Assembly: GCA_958510825.1 (NCBI GenBank)
Contig: OY294049.1
Location: forward strand, 6,820,001 to 6,884,000
Origin: Brachypterus glaber
Lineage: Eukaryota > Arthropoda > Insecta > Coleoptera > Kateretidae
Direction: 5' to 3'
DNA: 64,000 nucleotides
Shown here: piece after piece, positions 19,641 to 31,580 of the stretch
Layout of the letters: each line of letters starts with the position of its first letter
Position numbering within the stretch: the first letter of the stretch is position 1
Program-made: the position numbers and the translations under genes
The notes under the pieces: model-generated
The model's database searches: none
Told to the model about the DNA's origin: nothing
Seen by the model: the letters and a program-made list of their open reading frames with translations, nothing else

Positions 19641-20504
19641 ATACAGCTTATTTCGAACAAATTAAATCGAGCCATTAGGGTGGTCCAAAATTCGATCTTT
19701 CTAAAAATGTGTCAAATGGCTTCTTTTGATTATGATAATGTAGTCTATAACTTAAAAATTTAAAATGAAATGAGATTTTTGGCATGACTTATAGAAAAAA
19801 TGCTTCTTTGACATCGAAAATCGGCCATTTTTATCTGCATAACCAAAAAAAGTATAATTAAATTATTATTTTGTTTATTATTAATAGTTTTAAATAAAAG
19901 TATACTTAAATTTGTTTAAAATAACTATAAAAATTTACTTTTATAGCATATTAGAAGAGATATTATTCTCAAAATATACTATTTCTGTGTGTGCTTGGAT
20001 TTTTTGGATCTACAACACTCATATTTTAATAATTTTTTTATTAGCCCTTATTTAAGTAAATTATTACAGAAGTACATGTATCCAGGATTTAATGCCAACT
20101 GTATGGTTGCTTCATATCTTCTCATGTTTTTTGTGTTTTCTTTTTTTAATTTTGGGTTGAGAAAAAAGTATGAGAAAAACTTATATTGCTTACTTAAATT
20201 GCATTAAATTTTACAAAATTAAAAGAGGGTACGTTTATCTTATCTTCTCACAGATACAAAGATGGATGGTAATGTTTTTAGTAATTAAAATATTTTTTAT
20301 TCTTTTCTATATTCGGAAGTGGGCCCAACTCAGAAAATACTAATGGTGAACATTTTGGCATATCAGAAGAAAGTTGGCTCAGTAGTTCATTCAAAAATGT
20401 AGTATAAGATTGGTGTTCCAATGTGTCGCTGGCAAAAACATATTTTAAAGCTTTTTGTGAAATACAGGCCTGTGTGGAGGAATAATTATTTTTTTGATGC
20501 ACCA

Positions 20505-20960
20505 AAATACGTGGAAAAAATAATTTTCATAATTTCGGTAACCCAGCACAATTTCGGTAACAACTAAAATATTTACAATGTGTTACCGAAGTTATGGTTA
20601 CATAAATGACGAATTTTGATTGAGATAGTAATAAAAATATTGAATTTAGTGCCAGAACTTTGACCATATAAGGTTTGATTACTATTGCCAAAACCTAAGG
20701 TTTTATAGCTTATAGCTAACTTTAAACATTGTAATACTTATAAAAAGCACGTTACCGAAAGATGACGAATAAAGCTACGCCGTAGTTTTTTTAATAAATA
20801 ATATATTTTTTTGAAAAAATTAATCAAATGTTTCAAAAACTTACCCTTGCGCCCATGCTTAACCGTTACTAAATTAATAATGTGCACTGTATGGTATATT
20901 TGAAAGTGTAGTTGCATCTAGTATGAAATATGTATTACCGAAATGACAAAGTCTAACGAC
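20505..20960. repeat. Cluster of TTTCGGTAAC words (TIR-like, incomplete)
   Basis: ATTTCGGTAAC occurs twice at 20532-20562 and its complement form GTTACCGAA/ATTACCGAAA at about 20580, 20750 and 20935. The arrangement resembles the iterated-word TIR elements further right (for example 38283-39133), but no complete outer termini were found. The minus-strand ORF at 20278-20505 (75 codons) just outside has no recognisable domain. Confidence 0.4.
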
Positions 20961-21784
20961 AAAACTTAAAATTTGATAAGAAATTAATTATGTACCAAAA
21001 TATACTTTTAATATATGATTTTTATTTAATGATATAGCATTATTAACAATCTTAAACAGAGTATTATCAACCAGGAAAATAGTTAGTCCTTATTAAACTA
21101 TAGATTTGGTTACCCCCACCACATCGTTTTTTCACTGAAAGAAATTTGAAAGGTAAAATTAAATCTTAAATATTTATACCATGCGTTTAGTTTCGATTAG
21201 ACATAGGCAATGTGATTAACAACAGCATCCGAGCACTCTTGCGCAAAGTCAAATCACCCGTGTATTTAACATTTAAAGGCATAAGAATTAGACAGTATAG
21301 TAACAGCAACAAAAAAAATTGTTCTGTTGGGGCAATCAGGTCGTTTTTCTAGTGATATAATAAAAATTATATTTATAGATGAAATATAAAATTAAAAATA
21401 TATACACTGTACACCTAAAAAAATTAAGGAGTAATTGTTATGAATATTAACCCTGAATTTCAAGCAGATTTTTTAAATCGATAATATTAGAGCTATAAAT
21501 AAATATTTATATAAAAAGGGCGAAATTATTGAATCTTTTATAATTCTCTCTCGTCTGAAATTTAATTTTCAATTGAAAACAGATGCGGCTTTATATTAAA
21601 AGTTGGATATCTTGCAGATGACTTTTATGATATAAAAAGCAGCCATTTAATCGCTTTCATTTTTTACCATAAATTATATATTTACTTCTTTTATGTTTAA
21701 AATATGTAATAAGTATATAATTCACATAATATGATACCAACACAGAGTTTTTTTAGTGATAAACATTGGTTACTACAAGTCAGT
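20961..21784. other. Non-coding AT-rich stretch
   Basis: I see nothing that supports a gene or RNA here. Confidence 0.4.
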
Positions 21785-23124
21785 AATATATCATTGTCTG
21801 TAATTTATTACTCGCCAATTAATTACTAATAATAATCACTACTAGTAATAATCACTTCTAGTGGTAATTCTTAATTGCTAGAATTACTGGGGATTTGAAT
21901 TCAGGTTTTTTGTCATTTCTGAACATTCGTTTCTATTTTGTCATTAAATAAAGCAAGAGTTCAGGTGTTTCATAATATTTATTTATTTAATTTTTATTTT
22001 ATTTATTTTAGCATTTTAAGCTTCTGGTTAATGCTAGACCCAGAAAACCAGCTTGAGAGTATAGTATCTAGCATCCTAAACTTGCTTTCATATAGCAAGG
22101 AAAATGGGAGAAATTATTGAGACGTTCAAAATATTTCTCAAAAGTTGAATAAAAAATGAACGCTATAATTATACGTCTAAAAGCACTCATAATTATATCG
22201 AAATATGTATGCTATTTTATGTTAATTTAAGTTCTTATTATTATAAGTTCCATTTTTAATACTAAATACTCCCTAGTTTTAGACGGTAAATTAATAAACT
22301 ATTTTAGGTCGATAATATACGCCTTTATTTGATAAAATTTAGGATGACCTAACAATGACGCTATGTCGAAAATATATAGTCTATATTGGTTTAATGGAGA
22401 ACATGATATAAATGAGAAATTTTAGGTCCTAAATATAGTGCTTATATCATCTCAATTTAGCTCGCTAATAATGCTTCTATTTTTCTCACTAAATGCAAGC
22501 AAATATTTCAAAGCAGTATTTATTTTGTTTTTTTTTTCTTAACAGACGTTTAGAATTACTAAAGTTTTCAGAATGGATGCACGCCGCTTTGTAAATTTAA
22601 TAATGAATTTAATAAGTAAAGAAGTACAGAAAAAAAGTAAAAGTGACCTTTGTGAATGCAGTGAAGTTTTAAAATAATACAGGAGTGGTAGAAGGGAGCT
22701 GTTGTGGTGAAAGCAGAAGTAGTGAAATAGTGAATAATATGTTTTCTATCTATTATATGACGAAAATATCATGCTATTTTAAGTTTTTAAATGGATCAAA
22801 AAATAGTTGTTAAATGGATCAAAAAATAGGAATAAAAATGCTAGCTATATTATTAGGGCTAGTTGTGGGCATTTGAGGACATTTTAAGGATGTTTCTAGA
22901 CCATAAAAATAGCTCGCATTTAGAGCACTAATTTCGAGATATTCTGGTTTTCTGGGAGAGGCCCTCCAATAATTAATGAATTACTTTACTTATTGTATCT
23001 GTATTTATCTTGACTTGCTTGTATTGGTAAGATGTAAAATTCCATTGTAAGGAATATAGTAATTACTTGCCATAAGTAATTAAATATTAGTGTTATAAAC
23101 TGGGTAATAATTAAATAAATAGAC

Positions 23125-23792
23125 GATTCGCTCACCGCAGTAATGAGAAGAATCTAGCACATGCGCACTGGTTTGCTTATTTTTGTTTTGACGGGTGTCA
23201 AAAGTGGCTTCCGTTTAGGCAGTTGTAGTTTTATGAAATAGTTTAATTTGAGTGGGGTTACAGTGCGCATCAGGTCCACAAAAATGAACTATATTTTTGC
23301 ACTGATTTCTGGTTTTATTACTAAAACTTACTGTCTTAAATATAATTAGGTGCGGAAAATCCAGATGGTTAAAATACTCACGAATTTCTGTTTGATTTTT
23401 TTAATAGAGGCGTTGGTTTACGTTAACAATGGTTTGGTTTGGTAGGTGGCTGGTTTGGTGTTTTTTTTAATGGGAGGCGTTGGTTTACGTTAATAATGGT
23501 TTGGTTTGGTAGTTTGCTGGTTTGGTGTTTTTTTTTAATGAGGGGCATTTTTCAGATATTTTAAGAATAAAATGTTTATTATGAATATTCCGCAATTTTT
23601 TTTTACGAAAATACTATTAAAAGTACTTTTAGCCAATTAAAAAAAAACTGTTAGCTCGATAGTTTTGTAAAATTCTGCAAAAGAATGTTATATAACCTTA
23701 AAATAATTTTTGGCATACGTCAAAACAAAAATAAGAAAATGAGTGCGCATGCGCTGGTCTATTCTCATCACTGCGGTGTTTGAATCGCATAA
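23125..23792. mobile_element. TIR element with GCGATTCGCTCACCGCAG-like ends
   Basis: Left GATTCGCTCACCGCAGTAAT pairs with the right end (ATCACTGCGGTGTTTGAATC). Pairing goes on through GAGAAGAATCTAGCACATGC versus GCATGCGCTGGTCTATTCTC, and GCTTATTTTTGTTTTGACG versus CGTCAAAACAAAAATAAG, giving arms of about 75 bases. A direct repeat of two roughly 69-base units sits inside (23407-23545; TTGGTTTACGTTAACAATGG and TTGGTTTACGTTAATAATGG). Confidence 0.75.
23407..23545. repeat. Two-copy direct repeat of a GGTTTGGT-rich unit
   Basis: Two near-identical units of about 69 bases: GGCGTTGGTTTACGTTAA, CAATGGTTTGGTTTGGTAG, GGCTGGTTTGGTGTTTTTTT. A related fragment lies at 33797-33835 (AGCGTTGGTTTACGCG, GGGTTTGGTGGTTT). 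Confidence 0.8.
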
Positions 23793-25026
23793 ATCGCTAT
23801 AATAATTTTAAATTAATTATAGTCTAGAAATTCCGCATTAATTTAAAATTATTTATTTTTATTTTTATTTATTTAATTATTATGCAGTTTGTAATTATTG
23901 GTGTAATAAATTTAAACAACTAGTCAATAAAAAAATGACTGCCGAATTTTTACGCAGGAGTAATTATTACTATAGTAATATACCAAATTACAGCAGAATT
24001 ACTAGCCATAAGTAATAGATTACATTAAAATATTTTAAAGTAATATTACTGAAATTCAGTGATAATTACTAATTACCTACTGAAAAACTTCTCTGCAGGT
24101 AAGGAAAACAGTAAGGTTAGCTAGTTCAGAGTCTGCACTTCAGACGAATAATCCGAACTTAAATTATTACTTTTTTATTTAAAAATATTTGTAAAATTAT
24201 ATTTCATCAAAAGTTATGCATTAAAGTTGTTGCTGGTTGATTTTGTACCTTTCATACTTTTCAAGCAGTATTTATTTATTAAAACTAAAAAATAATATCT
24301 TGCAAGAAATCTGTCAGCTTTAAAATGGTTTTATATGTATTTTATTTCGTAGGTATGACAAATCTATTTTGTATTTTTTTCGGATAAATAGATGTTAAGA
24401 AAAAGTTTTGAGTGACAATGTATCTTGGGAGATTGCAAAAAATAAACCACTTTTAAAACTTTATAGTATACAGGGTCGTGACAAAAAAGGTAAAAGGTAT
24501 TGTTTTGTTGAAGATAAAAATCTGATTGAAGTAATAAAAAACGTGTACTTAATTGGTTACCATATTCAATTCGTCTGTCTATTCTTTTAACCTAAAGGGT
24601 TAATATTTTTTCCAGAGCCTGCTAATATGAATATATCGCCGATATAATATCGGAAAGAATTGGTGGGGTTAATATGTTAATATAAATGGCTAAATTTAAT
24701 AAAAATCCAAAAAAGAACCTGAATTTTTAAATGTCAGTTGAAAGCATTCCTGTTAATATTTACGTTAATATCTAAATAATACTTATTTATAATACGAAAA
24801 AAAATTGAAAATTTTTGCACGAATATAATGCATTCCGAAATTTTGAAAATTTTCAAAATGGGAAAGCAAAAGTATCGCTTAAAATTAAAATTCCTTAAAA
24901 TGTAAGAATATAATATTTTTAACAGACAGACAGACAGACTTTTTTGAAGTAGGTACGTAGATCATATCGCCCTGTTAATTTCGAAACATCGTATCTCAAA
25001 AAATATATTTTTGGTTCCTTGTACTA

Positions 25027-25230
25027 TGGTCTGTTTCATCAAGCAAGAGAGTAAATTAAAAATGGGACAGTGAATATTTTCAAAACAGATTTGAATATTG
25101 GATGATCGAATATACTGCGTAGTTTATTTTATAAAACATAACTATACATAAACATATACTATTCAAACCTGTTGTAAAAATATTTACTGTGCGATTTTTA
25201 ATTTACTCTCTTGCTTGATGAATCAGACCA
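25027..25230. mobile_element. MITE TGGTCTGTTTCATCAAGCAA flanked by TA
   Basis: A 204-base element. The left TGGTCTGTTTCATCAAGCAA and right TTGCTTGATGAATCAGACCA pair over about 70 bases, continuing through GAGAGTAAATTAAAAAT and the complementary ATTTTTAATTTACTCTC. It is flanked by TA on both sides (25025-25026 and 25231-25232), as expected for a Tc1/mariner-type MITE. Confidence 0.85.
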
Positions 25231-25529
25231 TAATCAACTCTTTATAAAGATATATACATGTATACATGACTGGTACAAACTTATACAAACTCCAGTAATT
25301 AACATAGTTAATTGGAGTATGTATATATTAACATTCATCAAGTACAGAGGTAATTAGTGCAAGGTAACGAAAATTGATTTTTTTGAGATAAGATGTTGCT
25401 TGCTACGATGTAGTTGGTGTAAATGTGCTTGGGTTTATTTAGATACCGTTTTCGACATGTCAACAACAATAATAAATTTTTATTTGTCTTGATCGCCTAA
25501 TAAACTTACCAAATGCCCCTAAGAAACAT

Positions 25530-25880
25530 AACTGGTTTTTACAAATTTTTATTGCAAACTGATAATTTGCTTACTTTTGAAAACTATAATGCCTCTTTGC
25601 AAAAGACTATTTTAAGTGTCTCTGGTTACTTACAAAAACTACCTTCATAACATAGATCTTGATCGTCTTTCTAGTTCTTCCTACCCCTTTTTCTAAAACT
25701 TTTTATTCCCAAATAACTTTCTTACCTCTTTATATTGTCAGAATTATTTGCCAAACAAGGACTTTGGCACAGATATTTTAAGGTTTTATTATAACGGTAT
25801 ATCATTTAAAATTGATGCTAAAACTATTTTTTCGGTGTGCAATTTGCAAGAGAAAGAAATAATATATTATTGTTGTTGAA
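25530..25880 (+). pseudogene. Decayed LINE ORF2 C-terminal fragment
   Basis: Pieces of open frame, broken by stops and frame changes, read like the C-terminus of a Jockey/R1-type LINE ORF2: LLQTDNLLTFENYNASLQ near 25553, then in another register KDFGTDILRFYYNGISFKID and IFSVCNLQEKE near 25760-25860. The last resembles the CxxC..H region at the end of such proteins. Not the same element as the intact LINE at 8.5-12.4 kb. Recognition is by eye only. Confidence 0.35.
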
Positions 25881-26225
25881 AATCTATTAACCCTATATTG
25901 CACGAATTATGAAATAGATGAAATAAAAATACAACAACTTTAAAAACGTTTAATTTTAGTAATAGTAAACATAAAAAACATATTTAAAAAATAATTGATG
26001 CTAAAACCGGACATGCAACAACTTTACCCAAGAAAACATACTCGCGCTTATTTTGGTGCACACTGTATAAATAATTATTTTTTAAAATCTTTATCATTAC
26101 AAAATAAAGCCAAAATACCAGCCAAAATACCACGTTTTTAATTAAAAGAAAAATCATTCGTCTTTAAAATATAGTGATTAAAAAAAATGTAATTTTTTTT
26201 AGTGATCCACTTTATTTGCCGAGTT

Positions 26226-26394
26226 AGGGAACGTTCAAGTATTACGTAACGCAAATTTTGATTATTTTGGATCCCCACCCACCCCCCCCCCCCCTGCCCT
26301 GTAACGCTATTTTCCTATACCATTAACATGGTAACACTCCAAAATGGCCCCCACCCCCCCTAGGAGCGTTACGTAATACTTGAACGATCCCTTA
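26226..26394. mobile_element. MITE AGGGAACGTTCAAGTATTACG
   Basis: The left GGGAACGTTCAAGTATTACG plus TAACGC mirrors the right end (GCGTTACGTAATACTTGAAC then GATCCC). The loop side is rich in C runs (13 or more C near 26280) and CCCCACCCCCC. TTA/TTAA flanks are present. This GTTCAAGTATTACGTAAC end is common in arthropod MITEs. About 165 bases, non-coding. Confidence 0.85.
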
Positions 26395-26399
26395 ACCAC

Positions 26400-27230
26400 A
26401 GCATGACTTTATAAACCAATGTTTGTAAGGCATTTAAAAAGTCCAAGTTATTTTTTTTTATGATTGATTAACTCAAAAAGATACACTTAAGCAAGTCTAT
26501 GCAAAAAAATGTTTTAATTTTTGATTATTTTAATATTTACAAGGCGTTACTAAAAGTAAAACTATGCAATAAAGGGTTAGTAGATCAAGTCGTAATTATT
26601 TTTAATGCTATAAAAAATACATCAGACTATTTTAGTCTGTGACCTTTGTGGCCTTTAAATAAATTCTGATTACACAATATACACCATATTTCTTACTCTG
26701 TTTACCATACTAACGCTAAACTTGGTCTCACCGCAATTTATAATAAGGTCCCTATGGTATTTCACTGTCTTCACATAAAATAGACTGTAACAATCAAGAA
26801 AATCTTGAATTTTCCTTATAGAGAAAAATGTTTACGTAAAAATTTGTGTTCTATAAATAAGTAAATTGTCCCTATGGAAACGTAAGAAATAAGTAAATAC
26901 TGGCTAAAGTCAATACATATACAGGGTGGAATTTTAAAAAAGAATAAATTCTTAAACTTTGTAGGTAAATGTGAAAATAATATTTTTTAGAAACATCTTT
27001 GGCCAAAGATGTTTCCAATTGGATAAGTCGTTTTTTTTTTTTGGTTTGAGCGGAACATCTTTTAATTTTACTCACATAACTTTCTACCGTCAAGATTTTT
27101 TTTATAGTTATGACATCCCTTATTAAGGTAATATTAAAATATGTCCCGCTCAAAATTTAAAAAGAAATATTTTCATAGTTACATAATTTATTTTGAAAAT
27201 TCTTCACTGTACGCGCCTTCGCCAAAATCT
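26400..27230. repeat. AT-rich stretch with a TIR-type end and a perfect palindrome
   Basis: ATACAGGGTGGAATTTTAAA at 26928 is the common insect TIR terminus. A perfect 26-base palindrome (GAAACATCTTTGG and its complement) lies at 26990-27015. The 93-codon minus ORF at 26872-27153 covers these and shows no domain, so I do not call a gene. Confidence 0.4.
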
Positions 27231-27269
27231 ATACAGGGATATTCCGTATAAGGATCATTAATTTTAAGG

Positions 27270-27560
27270 TTTTATTCTACATAGGAAAATATGAAAAAAA
27301 TGTTCATATAAGGGTTTAGGTTCGTGGCATTTTGAATGCACGTTAGTGTACACCCTAAATTGTGGTGATTTGCCTTTTGGGAACAAGTGAACAGATAACA
27401 GCGACCACATCAATAGATGGCACCATGCTTTTATATCTATCTAACGTTTTATTTGAATATTCGCAACATACAGGATACACAGTGCTGATAATTCCCAAAA
27501 AGGATGAGCTGTTTCCTGTCCATTTGATTTTATCGACAGATATATAACTTTCTTTTTTAT
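27270..27560 (+). repeat. Dispersed repeat (inverted copy at 56535-56830)
   Basis: GTGATTTGCCTTTTGGGAAC, AAGTGAACAGAT, CTATCTAACGTTTTATTTGA, GTGCTGATAATTCCCAAAAA and ATCTATAACTTTCTT-like words reappear in opposite orientation at 56535-56830. Both copies carry the flanking ATATACAGGG-type word on one side. The small ORFs here are repeat shadows. Confidence 0.75.
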
Positions 27561-27900
27561 CTGTACTTTTTTTTGTAATTTTATTATTGGGACATGATTC
27601 CTCAGGTCAAAATACATAAAAAAAGATACTTTTGTTAAAAACTGTAGGATTAACCGTTTAAGAGAAAAAATCATTTCACGTTTCGAGGACTAAAAACTAA
27701 ATACAAAAGTGTTGAAAATCTAAATTTTAGGGATTTGGGGTGATTCTACATCAAAAACTGAGAAAAAAAAATTCTATACATGTAGGTCGAAAAATTGGAC
27801 TTAAAGCTACTATGGCTCTTTAAAAATGGTGCATTTACAGTAGACCATAGCTCCCTTGGTATTGATTTGTGGAAGTATCTGTAAATGATGTTTTTTCTTA
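27560..27900. repeat. Partial copy of the 61857-62997 palindrome family
   Basis: GATTCCTCAGGTCAAAATAC, AACTGTAGGATTAACCG, GGTGATTCTACATCAAAAAC, CTATACATGTAGGTCGAAAA and CCATAGCTCCCTTGG all match the left half of the palindrome at 61857-62997. The copy lacks a full right arm. Confidence 0.7.
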
Positions 27901-28329
27901 GTTTTTTCAAATCAATAGAAAATATTAGTTTGTTTTGAGATCTTACTGTTACAAATTGTTGTGTGGGTAGTACCCTAGACACTATCTGCCACTTTAGACT
28001 CATTTCTTATCTAAAAGACGTGGATAGGAATGAAATATGCAAATTGCCCCATTCAATAATACTAACAATATTACCGAAAAAAATAAGCTAAAAATATTTA
28101 CTTTTGTCTATAATATTCGATTATTTATTTGGTAAATGTTTAGTGTTGTTCTAGACTATTACATAAACCAAATTCAAACAGTTTCCTTTTGCCTTTCGTT
28201 AGTAAAATATCATTCAAAATGATTAAAAAAGTTACTTTTGACTTGGTAAAACTGACTTATTAAATTTGTCAAAAACCCAGTTGCCTAAACTTTGCCATTT
28301 TTTATGCACATCTAGGACGATCTAATCAT

Positions 28330-28402
28330 GGTAATAAAAACCAAGAAACAGGCACTGTCCCATTCAATAATATGTCCCATTCATGCGTATTTCCCCTTAT
28401 GT
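28330..28402. mobile_element. Solo end of an iterated-word TIR element
   Basis: On the minus strand this reads AAGGGGAAATACGCATGAAT followed by GGGACATATTATTGAATGGG. The word GAATGGGAC is iterated, as in the elements at 35-43 kb and 58.8 kb. A weaker GCCCCATTCAATAATAC lies at 28048 in the same orientation rather than inverted, so the element is incomplete or rearranged. Confidence 0.45.
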
Positions 28403-28554
28403 AATTTTCAGGAAAAGAAAAAGTTCCATGAGAAGAGAAACCCAGAATAATAAAAAAGTTTGACTTTTTATGAGCAATTTCTTAAATAATACATCTTATT
28501 TTTTTAAATTTGATTAAGTACAATAAACATTCAAATATCCTTTTGGTTCTGCCT

Positions 28555-28715
28555 TTCGAGACTTAACATTGGGTCAGGATCTCTTCTCCGAACATTTCCG
28601 GAGACATCCGAGAGCTTTTCAAAAGCTCTCTCATGCTGCGATGGGAGTCAGTCTCATCTGGGATATCACTTGGAAATCCTCAGAACAAACCACGGTTATT
28701 TGAAACCTAAAATCA
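28555..28715. other. GC-richer island with two hairpins
   Basis: Unlike its surroundings, this 160-base block is balanced in composition. It has CTCCG..CGGAG (28587-28604) and the perfect palindrome GAGAGCTTTTCAAAAGCTCTC (28611-28631), then GATGGGAGTCAGTCTCATC. There is no ORF. It may be part of a repeat or a structured RNA; I cannot identify it. Confidence 0.3.
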
Positions 28716-30815
28716 CGTGAAATACGTTATTAAAAACGCGTGTTTAAATATAAAATTATTAAAGCTTAAAATTATTAAGTGAATATATTTATTAATGTTA
28801 GATTTAGGGTAAAAAATATATAAATATACTATATGGACTATTCAAATTAAAAAATTTAATAAACAATATTATTATTATATGGTTAAATAAACAACATTAT
28901 ATATATATGGCAATATATCATCTTTAAAAGGTAAGATAATTTTAAAATTAAATTACATATAGATAAAGATAAGTTATACTTATCTTATTTTTTATAATAT
29001 AGATTTTGTGCCCACGTGTTTACACGTAAGTGGTATCTTACCTAAATGTATACTATTTTTGGTACGTAGTTGGTTCGTAAATATACCAGGTATACCACCT
29101 AAGAAGGATAACCTTTTTTGGCGTTATTATTAAAGCTATTTAAGTTGACAAACCAATTATAAGCTTATAAGCCTTTAATTCATAAAAACGAAAGCACACC
29201 ATTATCTTGTTTTTGAGTTACACCCATACAAAAATGAATCCCGGATAACAATCGTGAATTTCAAGTTGAAGTCACAACATAATTTTTCTTACATATCACG
29301 TCTGCGTGCAAAATGCAGTTAGAATGATTTGACGCATTACTTTCGTTCGGTTTTGTACGTGTATAATATATTATATTAAAAATATTTTTAGTGCCTTTAT
29401 TCAATTTGGCAATACTATATTTTTAGCCAAAGTTATTACGAATTTAAAACAATTAAAATAATGAGTAGGATATCGCTAAAAATTAGAGTTTTTGTCTGTT
29501 TTGCCCACCTTTCCCTACGCTAATGTTAACCATATTTGATGTGACACAAATAGAAAAGATCCTTAATCGTTTGGTGAAAGAATTTTTTAAATCGGACATT
29601 CCGTTAAAAAGTTATAAGGTTTACTTACAGACAGACAGACAGCCATTTTTTTAACACCCACTTTTTTCACCCAGTTTTGTAGGTAAAAAAGTGACACTAT
29701 TCGTAGTAGGACTCCATGCTCTATAGAATTCTATCAATCGCTGTAATTGACTGTTTCATGACTGTTACCATACATTAATGTTAACGCGTACACGCGTGTT
29801 ATCTGTGCCTGAATTAGACTGCAGTGACTCATACCTAAAACGTATTAAGCTGCTCTCTTATAAGGGATTCCCCTAAGACGAGGTTACGCGAACCGCACCC
29901 GAATTGGTATGATTTTAATACAATTTCGCAAATGTTTACATGCAAAATTCATCTATCCATTTTGTATTTATGTAAAATCAGAAATGTTTGGAGAGATCAC
30001 CTTCAAAGAAAACTTAAGTTCAATCTCACCTTACTTTGTATACTTCAGCCATCTAGATTCTTGTATAAAGGTAAATCTTCTTTTTCTTCTGGGTCAAATG
30101 GCCTTTGCCTCAAGAATCTCTAGCCAGGTTCAAGTGTTTTAGGGAAGTATTCACATTGTAACTTTTGTAACTCCCTATTACTTTTGTACCCAGTCTACCC
30201 TAAATTTACCATACGCTTATTTTTGTTTGTCTAAATTACACAACACACGAGTTCTATTAATTAAATGACGTAGGTTTATAATTAAAATTAATATCGTTAA
30301 GCGATGCATTAAATTAAACTGTACGACACACGGAGTGTAATATATTAAACAGTAATTTTCATTTGAAAGTTTTGCCGAAACTGGACGGTTAAAGTTTGTG
30401 TTATTAAATGTAGAAAGGAACAATAAGGCTAATACACTAAAAGCTGGTGGCCGTTTTCATTTCATATTTTTTTCCCGGCTGTATTTTATTTTTGTTTTAA
30501 TTTTATTTATGACTTGTTTATACAAATAAAGCTATTTTTAAATCGCCAGGTTTTAGTTCCTTTGGGTGCTAGAAGAAACAAAAAGGTGGTAAAATAATGT
30601 ACTTTAAAAATTTATTTTTAACCTACCGAGTCAAGCATATTACATTTTGTCAGTTCTAAAAACTTTTTTTTTATACAAAGGGCATTTCATAAAAATCATT
30701 TCTTTAAAAATTCAAACATGAAATATGTCAAAGGCACTTTTTAAAGACTATTTTTACTCCCCTGGCCTCAAAGTTATTGTGTATAACTATGAAAGTATCT
30801 TAATCTAAATGTAAA
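28716..30815. other. Non-coding stretch, nothing recognised
   Basis: AT-rich, with a short GACA repeat (29631-29642). Overlapping ORFs at 29909-30142 and 30217-30423 have no domain that I recognise and are probably random. Confidence 0.4.
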
Positions 30816-30817
30816 AA

Positions 30818-31150
30818 TAGTTATTTATGGTACTAGTTGGTAAAGTAAGATATTGCCCATGAGAAAATTAACCTGCGAGGCGTCAGCGAAGCAGGTTAAT
30901 TTTCGAGAGGGCAATATCGGTTTACCCATGAGTGCCATACAAGGTTTTATCCAATAAATAGCTTAGGAATTCATATTTTTATTAAAAATTTTAATGACAT
31001 TTACAAGAAAATAATTTGACAAGTGACAGTTGAGTGGTTAAAATAAATAATTATCCACTCAATAAAGTAAAATCCACGCGGGGGTTATTATTGAGTTTAT
31101 CTATTTAAAATAAAGCTGGTAATTGTCTTATTATCTGTATGTATTGGATA
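30818..31150 (+). repeat. Dispersed repeat with conserved hairpin, copy 1
   Basis: This copy starts with TTATTTATGGTACTAGTTGG and contains the hairpin TTAACCTGC..GCAGGTTAA (about 30871-30902), with GAGGCGTCAGCGAA in the loop. GTGCCATACAAGGTTTTATC and CCAATAAATAGCTTAGGAAT follow, then an AT-rich tail. Copies lie at 58166-58380 (same orientation) and 56868-57165 (inverted), and a fragment at about 49534-49590. The hairpin arms and loop GGCGTCAGC are preserved in all three main copies. Confidence 0.8.
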
Positions 31151-31457
31151 AATGTAATTTATACGACTAGGAAAGTTTAAAATAGATCTTTAGGGTACAT
31201 CATTTCAACAGCTTTTTGTGCTTTAAGAACCGAAAAAAACAGGGTCTAGAACCTAGAAATTAAGAAATCGCTTAATTTGAATGTAGTTTAATATAGAGCA
31301 CTGGATAGGCAGGTTTGTTAGGTAGTTTACATAAAAAATGGTTATACATAATGTTATTTGTTACTCACACTAAATTAGCATATTCTACATATTGTACAAA
31401 CGTCAATTATATTGAACACAAGGAAAACGACAAATTTTTAGGTTACAGTTACAACTT

Positions 31458-31580
31458 AAGGCCTATCCAGAGGCTCGCATATTAACCATTACAAGATACA
31501 TGACAACACATCAAACCAATCCTGGCATCGCATTCTTATGTACTTTTGCTTGTTATGCGAGTCTTTGGATATGCCCTTTC
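31458..31580. mobile_element. Complete MITE GGCCTATCCAGAGGCTCGCAT
   Basis: Left GGCCTATCCAGAGGCTCGCA is mirrored at the right by TGCGAGTCTTTGGATATGCC. About 120 bases, no coding capacity. Other copies are at 12465-12605 and 55571-55650. Confidence 0.75.

Larger units (their letters stand above)
21785..24105. repeat. Region of TAATTACT-rich repeat with an inserted TIR element
   Basis: Stretches around 21805-21895, 22975-23110 and 23935-24090 share words such as AGTAATTACTTGCCATAAGT, GTAATAATCACT and AGAATTACT, as if one older element had been split. The TIR element 23125-23792 sits between the last two. The outer borders are uncertain. The 60-codon ORF at 21938 has no domain. Confidence 0.35.

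Noticed and set aside
20278..20505. 75-codon minus-strand ORF next to TTTCGGTAAC words
   Set aside because: Considered as a transposase tail, but no DDE or HTH motif is visible and its length is expected by chance.
24408..24590. 60-codon plus-strand ORF with protein-like composition (SWEIAKNKPLLKLYSI)
   Set aside because: No ATG (starts at TTG), a stop just upstream, contains the TATACAGGGT element word and no recognised domain. Chance is more likely.
26872..27153. 93-codon minus-strand ORF
   Set aside because: It spans an ATACAGGGTGG element end and a palindrome, with K- and I-rich random composition and no domain.
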